From Candidatus Omnitrophota bacterium (GTDB lineage: Bacteria; Omnitrophota; Gorgyraeia; 2-02-FULL-51-18; JAGOUK01): 5,825 nt of DNA. The DNA lies in assembly GCA_015231685.1 (NCBI GenBank), contig JADGBA010000081.1, positions 1-5,825 of the forward strand, in the 5' to 3' direction. Both the position numbers and the translations under genes were made by a program. The notes under the pieces were generated by a model. The model made no database searches. It had not been told where the DNA came from and saw only the letters and a list, made by a program, of their open reading frames with translations. The number at the start of each line of letters is the position of its first letter. Position 1 is the first letter of the stretch. This document shows positions 1 through 4,786 of the stretch, in pieces.

Positions 1-42
1 TTATTGAGAACAGATAGTTCTTTCTGAGCGGAAAATACACCA

Positions 43-336
43 TTGGATGGATCTCATTTTATAACATCGGGGCAATTGGCGAAGATGGTCGGGGTGTCCA
101 GGTTTACTGTGATCAACTGGATAAATAAGGGAAAGATTCGCACGATCTGTACGGTGGGCGGGCAGAGAAGGATCCCGGTGGATGAGGCGCAGGCGATTGT
201 CGAGCGGATGAAAACCGGAACCACTTCCAGACGGGGGAAGGGTCCGGATTTCTTGTTTGCGGTGGGCGCCAATATCGGGCAGAGCATGAGGGGTTTCAGG
301 AAGTACTTCAAGAATAAGAAGGATTTGAAGGCGTGA
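43..336 (+). CDS. Small excisionase/MerR-type helix-turn-helix DNA-binding protein
   Basis: Predicted DNA-binding protein of 97 residues. Residues 8-25 (SGQLAKMVGVSRFTVINW) form a helix-turn-helix of the MerR/excisionase (HTH_17) type. It is followed by the wing pattern NKGKIRTICTVGGQRRIPVD, which matches the usual 'G..RRIP' wing of this family. The remainder (about 58-97) is basic and has no recognised effector domain, so this is not a full MerR sensor. An in-frame TGA at 25-27 rules out a longer protein. The only start ahead of the HTH is TTG at 43, with a weak purine-rich stretch (GAGCGGAA) upstream. Its stop overlaps the GTG start of the next gene (GTGA, 333-336), so the two are probably translationally coupled. 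Being first in a co-directional run of magnetosome genes, it could regulate the cluster; that role is inference. A role as a recombination directionality factor is also possible, but no integrase is visible here. Confidence 0.75.
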   Translation: MDGSHFITSGQLAKMVGVSRFTVINWINKGKIRTICTVGGQRRIPVDEAQAIVERMKTGTTSRRGKGPDFLFAVGANIGQSMRGFRKYFKNKKDLKA

Positions 337-1025
337 CTGAGTTTTATTTTTTGTCCACTGCTGCGTTTATCGGACTGATTCTATGGGGTTTGGCGGCCCA
401 GAAGCACGTTGCTTCGGTTTATCAGAAGTATTCGACGATGAAGCTCAAGAAGGGCGTGACCGGAACGGCGGTGGCCAAGGCCATGCTTCAGGACGCCGGG
501 GTGGAGGGGATTACGTTTGAGGATGCCAGGGGGACGCTGGCCGACCACTATGACCCCCGGGCCCGCGTGATTCGGCTCTCCAAAGATGTCGCCAAAGGCA
601 CCTCTATCGCCGCGGTCGGCATAGCGGCGCACGAGGCGGCGCACGCCATTCAGGACGAAGCGGGGTATGCGCCCGCCCAGTTCAGGGACCGGATGGCGCC
701 GGTGATGCAAAAGGCCACGGTGGTGGTCCTGCCGCTTCTGATTCTTGGATTGCTCCTGGGTGGCATCATCGGTTCGACATTTTTTGTGGATCTCGCGGTC
801 CTGATCTTCCTTGGGATCGCTCTTTTTTATGTGGTGACGCTTCCGGTGGAGTACAACGCCACGGGGCGGGCGATTCTGTACATACGGGAGCATAAGATCG
901 CCGATCCGGCGGAACTTGAGGGCGTCCGCACGGTGCTCAGGGCCGCGGGACTGACATATGTGATCGCGGCGGCTTTGGCGATAACTCAGTTTTTGAGAAT
1001 ACTTACGTTTTACGCACGGCGCTAA
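333..1025 (+). CDS. YugP-like membrane neutral zinc metallopeptidase
   Basis: Integral-membrane metallopeptidase of the Zn_peptidase_2 (YugP) family, 230 residues, a normal length for the family. The zinc motif HEAAH lies at residues 100-104, giving His100 and His104 as ligands and Glu101 as catalytic base. The motif LPVEYNATGRA (170-180) matches the family's second conserved block (LPVEFDAS), with Glu173 the likely third ligand; the usual Asp of that block is Asn175. Likely membrane segments are at about 4-22, 129-147, 151-169 and 205-223. The GTG start at 333 overlaps the upstream stop codon and follows AAGAAGGA at 317-323. The substrate of this family is not well defined. Its placement in the magnetosome transcription unit suggests turnover or processing of membrane proteins near the organelle, a second protease besides the MamE-like one; this is inference. 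The family call is strong, the magnetosome role weak. Confidence 0.87.
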   Translation: MTEFYFLSTAAFIGLILWGLAAQKHVASVYQKYSTMKLKKGVTGTAVAKAMLQDAGVEGITFEDARGTLADHYDPRARVIRLSKDVAKGTSIAAVGIAAHEAAHAIQDEAGYAPAQFRDRMAPVMQKATVVVLPLLILGLLLGGIIGSTFFVDLAVLIFLGIALFYVVTLPVEYNATGRAILYIREHKIADPAELEGVRTVLRAAGLTYVIAAALAITQFLRILTFYARR

Positions 1026-1036
1026 ACGCCGGGAAA

Positions 1037-1043
1037 GGGGAGG
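1037..1043 (+). promoter_or_regulatory. Strong ribosome binding site of the 38-residue protein
   Basis: GGGGAGG ends four bases before the ATG at 1048, in the 22-base gap after the zinc peptidase gene. This near-ideal Shine-Dalgarno sequence is a main reason for accepting the very short downstream frame as a gene. Confidence 0.7.
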
Positions 1044-1047
1044 CAGA

Positions 1048-1164
1048 ATGACATTAGGACAACTGCTGCTCATCACGTTGATCGTGGTCACGATCTGGAT
1101 GGCCAAGCGCTTGAAGAAGCACGAGCAGTCAATCGAGGAGCTTCAGAAGAAGATCGATGACTAA
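1048..1164 (+). CDS. Small single-pass membrane protein with a charged helical tail (38 residues), unknown family
   Basis: I do not recognise this protein. It begins MTLGQLLLITLIVVTIWMAK: residues 3-18 are hydrophobic and long enough for one short membrane span. From Lys20 the chain is highly charged and probably helical, with heptad-like spacing (Leu22, Ile29, Leu32, Ile36), so it could form a short coiled coil on the cytoplasmic side, in line with the positive-inside rule. Support for a real gene is the strong GGGGAGG at 1037-1043, the fit into the 22-base gap after the zinc peptidase, and an 8-base overlap with the next gene. Small membrane proteins are common in magnetosome clusters, so a membrane-bound accessory role is plausible but unproven. 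Confidence 0.62.
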   Translation: MTLGQLLLITLIVVTIWMAKRLKKHEQSIEELQKKIDD

Positions 1165-1444
1165 AAAATACGAACTGGACGGGTGTCCGAAGTCCTACTT
1201 CAAGTGGGCATGCTTCTGCATGCTGCTTGTGGGGGGCTTCTTTGTGTATCTCGTGTATTTGAATCTGACGGGTCAGGTGGACCGCACCGATCCCATTTGG
1301 CTCGGGACACTGGACGCCACGACCTCCAAGGCCTTGATTCTGACTGAGCACGTCAACGAGGAAGAGGACTACGACAAGCCGGTCTGTAAACGGCTCGAAG
1401 AAGAAAGCGAGCGCTACGACGCGGTCGACTACGGTGAGATCTAA
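1157..1444 (+). CDS. Single-pass membrane protein with strongly acidic C-terminal tail, unknown family
   Basis: A 95-residue protein whose family I do not recognise. Residues 1-16 carry several lysines, residues 17-37 are a clear membrane segment (WACFCMLLVGGFFVYLVYL), and the remaining 58 residues are hydrophilic. The tail is acidic, about 16 Asp/Glu against 6 Lys/Arg, concentrated in 64-95 (for example EHVNEEEDYD). Cysteines lie at 10, 19, 21 and 77. Positive-inside reasoning puts the N-terminus in the cytoplasm and the acidic tail in the periplasm or magnetosome lumen. Acidic luminal segments are known in mineral-interacting magnetosome proteins such as Mms6, so a similar role is an attractive inference, but no sequence homology to Mms6 is visible. 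Its ATG at 1157 lies inside the end of the preceding small gene, and only three bases separate its stop from the protease start. Confidence 0.75.
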   Translation: MTKKYELDGCPKSYFKWACFCMLLVGGFFVYLVYLNLTGQVDRTDPIWLGTLDATTSKALILTEHVNEEEDYDKPVCKRLEEESERYDAVDYGEI

Positions 1445-1447
1445 ACC

Positions 1448-2410
1448 ATGAAAATAACCGAATGGCTATCCAAACACATCATCCCCGTCACGGTGGCGCT
1501 TCTGGCCGTCAACTTCCTGATCATCGCCTGGGGGGCCCTGAATTGGGGGATTTACAGCGCCCGTAACAGCGCCAACTTTCTTCGACTGGACTCCACGGTC
1601 AGCAGGAATAAATCGCTCCTCATGGAAACCGATGATCCGGAGACGACCCGGCTTCTCGAGGGCGCGTCGATCGCCAAGGACACCGCGGTGAGCGGTGATT
1701 TGAAGCTGACCTGTTCTGACGACGACTTCGGATCGGCCTTTGCGGCGGTGCGGCCCACCATCGTCAACATCACGACGGATCGCACGGTTCCGTCTTCGGT
1801 GGCGCGGCGCGGCAGCGTTCCCACCTCCACGATTATTTTTGATGATCCGGCCATCCGGTTTGTTGAAGAGAAGTCCCTGGGTTCCGGCGTGATCGTCGAT
1901 TCCCGGGGTTTCATCATCACAAACGCCCATGTCGTTTCGTTGGCCAACGAGATTCATGTGGTCACCTTCAGTTATGAGCGAAAGACCTATACCGCCGAGG
2001 TGGTCCGGAAGGACACGGAGAACGACCTGGCCATTATCCGGATCTATCCGGACGCGCCGCTTCCGGTGGCCATCCTGGGCGATTCGGACATGATTCGCGT
2101 CGCCGACGGTGTGCTTGTCGTGGGCTCGCCCTTCGGCCTGGAGCAGACCGTGACCGCGGGGATCATCAGTGACGATTCGCGGAACCTGATGATCGAGAGC
2201 CAGCTCTATGAAGGCATGATTCAGACCGATGCGGCCATTAACCGCGGCAATTCGGGCGGGGCTCTTGTCAACACCAAGGGTGAAGTGATCGGGATCACAA
2301 CGGCGATTTATGCCCCGACGGGGGTTTTTACGGGTGTGGGATTCGCCATTCCGTCGAACCGCGCCAAGTCGCTGGTGCGGGAAGTGGTTTCGGCGGCACG
2401 GGGGATTTAG
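1448..2410 (+). CDS. mamE: MamE/MamO-type trypsin-like (HtrA/DegP) serine protease, single-domain form
   Basis: Membrane-anchored serine protease of 320 residues. A short cytoplasmic N-terminus is followed by a membrane segment at about 13-35, a linker to about residue 90, and a trypsin-like domain at about 92-315. The triad is complete: His161 (ITNAHVV), Asp193 (ENDLAIIRI) and Ser269 (NRGNSGGAL), in DegP/HtrA-style contexts. In Magnetospirillum, MamE sorts and processes magnetosome proteins and triggers crystal maturation; it is more than twice as long and carries two CXXCH haem motifs and PDZ domains. Here the protein ends right after the protease domain, without PDZ, CXXCH or a TauE-like membrane part. 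Deep-branching magnetotactic bacteria are known to have split or rearranged MamE/MamO/MamEO variants. The symbol mamE is given by position ahead of mamL-mamM and by the active triad; a MamO-derived or generic HtrA origin is possible. The purine-rich GGTGAG at 1433-1438 may be the ribosome binding site. Confidence 0.85.
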   Translation: MKITEWLSKHIIPVTVALLAVNFLIIAWGALNWGIYSARNSANFLRLDSTVSRNKSLLMETDDPETTRLLEGASIAKDTAVSGDLKLTCSDDDFGSAFAAVRPTIVNITTDRTVPSSVARRGSVPTSTIIFDDPAIRFVEEKSLGSGVIVDSRGFIITNAHVVSLANEIHVVTFSYERKTYTAEVVRKDTENDLAIIRIYPDAPLPVAILGDSDMIRVADGVLVVGSPFGLEQTVTAGIISDDSRNLMIESQLYEGMIQTDAAINRGNSGGALVNTKGEVIGITTAIYAPTGVFTGVGFAIPSNRAKSLVREVVSAARGI

Positions 2411-2414
2411 AGCC

Positions 2415-2624
2415 ATGTGGGCGGTGGTGAGTGTCTTCATATTCCTTGTGGTTTTGAGTCTCTTCGGTGTGCAGAACATGCACCAGACGCGGGTGAACTT
2501 CCCGATGGTCGGGGGACTTGAGATTCAGACGGTGTTTCTCCTCATGATTGTCTTCATTCTGGGCTTCATGGCGGGGTGCTTCTTTTGGTTCATGAACTTA
2601 TCGAAAAATCGCGGGAAACGCTGA
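2415..2624 (+). CDS. mamL: MamL magnetosome membrane protein (LapA/DUF1049-like)
   Basis: A 69-residue protein with two membrane segments, about 2-18 and 36-57, joined by the LapA-type hallmark FGVQNMHQTRVNFP. The C-terminus is basic (SKNRGKR). MamL is needed for formation of magnetosome membrane invaginations in Magnetospirillum, where its positively charged C-terminal peptide has been linked to membrane binding; the tail here is similar in charge but short. The ATG at 2415 is chosen because it lies four bases after the protease stop; the frame stays open upstream, but only inside the protease gene. Its TGA overlaps the ATG of the next gene (TGATG). LapA-like proteins occur outside magnetosome clusters, so the mamL name rests on the combination of family, size and position directly before mamM. 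Confidence 0.82.
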   Translation: MWAVVSVFIFLVVLSLFGVQNMHQTRVNFPMVGGLEIQTVFLLMIVFILGFMAGCFFWFMNLSKNRGKR

Positions 2625-3493
2625 TGAGCGAACCGACTTTTGTCAAAAACACGCGGGATCACGACGTTTTTATCGCCGTACTGGTGTGCGACCTTTCTCT
2701 GGCGCTCTTGAAGCTTACGCTCGGTGTCATGGGGTACACGAAGCTTATTCTGGCCGATGGTATTTTCTCGGCGGCGAACGCGGCGGTGCTCATTCTGAGC
2801 TGGCAGGGTCATGTGCTCGAGTCCCGTCCGGCGGACGAGAAGCATCCTTACGGTTACGGGAAGTCGCTTTTCCTCGTCGAGGCGGTGGCGGGGGCGGTGT
2901 TCATGATCGCTTCGATCTATATGTTTTTTTACGGTGTGTACGGCATGGAATGGGTGGAGGCGCATCGCTCCCATTCGGGGGCTTTTATGGCGGCGTTGAT
3001 TTCGCTCGTCGCCAACGAGGTGCTTTTCCGTTACCTTCAGGACACCGGCAAACAGAACAACAACGCGACGTTCCTGTGGAACGCGACGCATCACCGGATG
3101 AACGCCATTGTCTCCGCGTGGATTCTCGTCTGCATCACCCTCTCGAGTCTGGGCCTGGCTTACATGGACCGGATCGGAGTGTCGCTCGCGGCCATGCTGA
3201 TGTTTGTGGTGAGTTTGCGGGTTCTCATCCATTCGTTCTCCGGGATCATGGACCGGATGCCGCCGAGGCAGCTTTTGAACGAGATCCAGTCCTTCGTGAA
3301 GCGCACGAAGGGCGTCGAGGCGGTCGTGGACATCAAGGCACGTTTTGTCGGCTCGAAGCTGCATGTGGATTTGAATGTGCTTGTGGACAGCGGCCTCAAG
3401 ATGCGTGAGGCGGACGCGATCGCGCGGGATGTCGAGGCGCGGGTCTTGAAGCAGTTTGAGCGGGTGAGGGAAGTCAATGTCATGCTCGTTTAG
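2624..3493 (+). CDS. mamM: MamM-like cation diffusion facilitator with altered metal site
   Basis: CDF-family transporter of 289 residues, with six membrane segments (roughly 16-36, 41-60, 83-105, 118-136, 156-178, 181-203) and a C-terminal cytoplasmic domain at about 214-289. Family marks include LADGIFSAANAAV in TM2, PADEKHPYGYGK (69-80) and FSGIMDRMPP before the C-terminal domain. In Magnetospirillum, MamM transports iron into the magnetosome and stabilises MamB by heterodimer formation. In the transmembrane site, the positions usually His/Tyr/Asp-xxx-Asp in TM2 and His/Asp-xxx-Asp in TM5 read Phe48-xxx-Asn52 and His156-xxx-Asn160, so both conserved aspartates are Asn. The ATG at 2624 overlaps the mamL stop; an in-frame GTG at 2576 would lie within mamL and is less likely. 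The name follows its place after mamL and the lack of an N-terminal cysteine motif. Some stretches, such as NEVLFRY before TM5, also resemble MamB, so it could be a diverged MamB paralogue. Confidence 0.83.
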   Translation: MSEPTFVKNTRDHDVFIAVLVCDLSLALLKLTLGVMGYTKLILADGIFSAANAAVLILSWQGHVLESRPADEKHPYGYGKSLFLVEAVAGAVFMIASIYMFFYGVYGMEWVEAHRSHSGAFMAALISLVANEVLFRYLQDTGKQNNNATFLWNATHHRMNAIVSAWILVCITLSSLGLAYMDRIGVSLAAMLMFVVSLRVLIHSFSGIMDRMPPRQLLNEIQSFVKRTKGVEAVVDIKARFVGSKLHVDLNVLVDSGLKMREADAIARDVEARVLKQFERVREVNVMLV

Positions 3494-3914
3494 GGGGTAT
3501 TCCGTCCGTACCCAGGCATTGCTTGGAATCATGGCGATGGCCGCGGCCCTGGCCCTCGGGGCACAGGTCGCGCACGCGGTGGCGTATGAAGAGATTTCTG
3601 CCGTGGAACTCAAAGACCGCATTGATGACAAGGACGATACGGGGTTTTTGATCCTCGATATCCGCGACCCGGAGGATTATCAGGCGGGGCATCTTCCCGG
3701 GGCGATCAATATTCCTTTAAAGACACTGGGTTACCGCGTCTATTCGCTGGATAAAACCCGGGAAGTCATTGCGTATTGCGACCACGGCATTCAAAGCCGG
3801 GTCGCGTGTCAGGTGCTCACAAGCGCCGGATTCAAGGATGTTTACAATCTGACCGGCGGGCTCGACGCCTGGACCTATCCTCTGGAAGTCCAGAACGGGC
3901 GCGCCAGTATCTAA
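3477..3914 (+). CDS. Exported single-domain rhodanese-like protein
   Basis: A 145-residue protein with an N-terminal signal sequence: basic residues Arg6 and Arg11, a hydrophobic core at about 14-31, and an Ala-x-Ala-type cleavage site near AHA (32-34). The rest is one rhodanese domain. ILDIRDPEDYQAGHLPGAIN (59-78) is the standard rhodanese signature. The active-site loop is CDHGIQSR with Cys101 as predicted persulfide-carrying residue, and NLTGGLDAW (124-132) is the usual C-terminal motif. It should act outside the cytoplasm or in the magnetosome lumen in sulfur transfer or thiol/redox chemistry. Single-domain rhodaneses vary in substrate, so none can be named. The ATG at 3477 overlaps the mamM end by 17 bases and has GAGGGA shortly upstream; a later ATG at 3531 would lose the basic part of the signal peptide. 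I do not know it as a core mam gene, but it sits between mamM and mamI in the same unit. Confidence 0.88.
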   Translation: MSCSFRGYSVRTQALLGIMAMAAALALGAQVAHAVAYEEISAVELKDRIDDKDDTGFLILDIRDPEDYQAGHLPGAINIPLKTLGYRVYSLDKTREVIAYCDHGIQSRVACQVLTSAGFKDVYNLTGGLDAWTYPLEVQNGRASI

Positions 3915-3915
3915 C

Positions 3916-3922
3916 AAGGAGG
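3916..3922 (+). promoter_or_regulatory. Consensus ribosome binding site of mamI
   Basis: AAGGAGG lies five bases before the ATG at 3928, in the 13-base gap after the rhodanese stop. It is one of the best Shine-Dalgarno matches in the window and decides the start of the very short mamI gene. Confidence 0.75.
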
Positions 3923-3927
3923 AAACA

Positions 3928-4095
3928 ATGGTTAATCTGATCGTCGGTGTCATCGCGATGGTTCTCGGGCTCTGGGGGCTTTCGCGCAACTGGTACATGT
4001 TCATGGATCTCGTGGGAGCTCTGGTGCCGCTTATTCTCATTGGCGCCGGGATCGTGATCTTCTTGGCCGGCATCCGTGCCGTCCGAAGCAAATAA
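3928..4095 (+). CDS. mamI: MamI magnetosome membrane protein
   Basis: A 55-residue protein with two membrane segments (about 3-18 and 28-48) joined by a short loop containing RNWYMFMD, and a basic end (RAVRSK). The pattern AMVLGLWGLSRNWYMFMDLV followed by GALVPLILIGAG closely resembles MamI, whose first segment ends in G-W/M-W-G-x-S/T followed by an aromatic-rich turn and a second segment after 'LxxLxPLxL'. In Magnetospirillum, MamI is required for magnetosome membrane formation and is found only in magnetotactic bacteria, so it is one of the best markers in this window. It is slightly shorter than the roughly 70-residue Magnetospirillum form. It has a consensus ribosome binding site and lies 13 bases before mamA. 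Its length puts it below common gene-calling cutoffs. Confidence 0.85.
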   Translation: MVNLIVGVIAMVLGLWGLSRNWYMFMDLVGALVPLILIGAGIVIFLAGIRAVRSK

Positions 4096-4108
4096 CAAAG
4101 GGGGAGTC

Positions 4109-4777
4109 ATGACGACTCAAACCAAGACCGTGGCCGAAGAGGCCCGTAAGAACGGACATATGCCGATGGGCCTTAAGCTCGAGGCATCGATTCTGAAGTT
4201 GAAGAAGGTTCTCGACAACGTCGTGGACGCCTACAGCCGCACCACGAACCTCCAGCCCCGCGAGGCGGAGGACCTTGTCTCCCGGAAGGCCGTGCAGTAT
4301 CTCGAACGCGGCCAGTACGGAAAGGCCGTGGATGAGTTCAACCGTCTGATCGCGATGGGCAAGGAAGACGCGGACATCTATTACCGTCTCGGCTTTGCCT
4401 GCGAACGCCTCAACATGGACGAGGAGGCCGAAAAGGCCTACAAGAAGTCCATCGAGATGGACAAGGAGCGGACCGAGGCTTATTACCGGCTGGGGCTTCT
4501 CGCGATCAAGAACGACGACGCGAAGCAGGCAGTCAAATTTCTGGGGGCGTTGAGCACCAAGAAGGCGGCCGACTTCGAAGTCACCTATCAGCTCGGCGTG
4601 GCCTACGACAAGATGAAAGACTCGAAGAACGCGATCGATGCCTTCAAGAAGGCGATCGAGCTCGAACCCAAGAGCACCAAGGCCTTCAAGCGCCTGGGCT
4701 ATGCCTACGACGCCTCCGGCGAGCACGAGAAGGCGGTGGAGTGTTTCAAGAAGGCGATGGAGCTCGAGGAGCTTTAA
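4109..4777 (+). CDS. mamA: MamA magnetosome-associated TPR protein
   Basis: A soluble protein of 222 residues, close to the Magnetospirillum MamA length (217). An N-terminal helical region (about 20-50) is followed by about five tetratricopeptide repeats at roughly 56-86, 88-120, 122-153, 157-188 and 190-222, each with the Gly/Ala/Tyr pattern (for example YYRLGFACERLNMDEEAEKA and KRLGYAYDASGEHEKAVECF). No signal peptide or membrane segment is seen. MamA self-assembles through its TPRs into a coat on the cytoplasmic face of magnetosomes and acts as a scaffold for other proteins. The ATG at 4109 is preceded by AAAGGGGGAG; the frame is open upstream to a GTG at 4076, but this lies inside mamI. 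Placement directly before mamQ and mamB reproduces the mamA-mamQ-(R)-mamB order. TPR proteins are common, so context supplies much of the certainty. Confidence 0.88.
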   Translation: MTTQTKTVAEEARKNGHMPMGLKLEASILKLKKVLDNVVDAYSRTTNLQPREAEDLVSRKAVQYLERGQYGKAVDEFNRLIAMGKEDADIYYRLGFACERLNMDEEAEKAYKKSIEMDKERTEAYYRLGLLAIKNDDAKQAVKFLGALSTKKAADFEVTYQLGVAYDKMKDSKNAIDAFKKAIELEPKSTKAFKRLGYAYDASGEHEKAVECFKKAMELEEL

Positions 4778-4786
4778 TCCCAGGCC

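Noticed and set aside
1..42. Possible promoter upstream of the HTH gene (TTGAGA at 4-9)
   Set aside because: No matching -10 box at 16-18 base spacing; the flank is too short to judge.
1017..1031. Small hairpin CGGCG-ctaaa-CGCCG over the zinc peptidase stop
   Set aside because: Only five pairs and followed by a purine-rich ribosome binding site instead of a T tract, so it is not a credible terminator; a weak effect on translation cannot be excluded.
2310..2414. N-terminal extension of mamL
   Set aside because: It lies wholly inside the protease gene, and the added residues (Arg/Trp-rich) do not fit MamL; the ATG at 2415 directly after the protease stop fits better.
1466..2479. Reverse-strand open frame of 337 codons
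   Set aside because: Antisense to the MamE-like protease, whose catalytic motifs are intact on the + strand.
2686..3408. Forward open frame of 240 codons in another frame inside the CDF gene
   Set aside because: Gly/Arg-rich translation without domains; the overlapping frame encodes a clear CDF transporter.
2525..3631. Reverse-strand open frame of 368 codons
   Set aside because: Antisense to the CDF gene and parts of mamL and the rhodanese; it spans three real genes and its translation is His/Arg-rich low-quality sequence.
3928..4095. Reverse-strand frames covering the mamI region
   Set aside because: The + strand has a consensus ribosome binding site and a MamI-like two-helix protein exactly between the rhodanese and mamA; the antisense frames have no domain.
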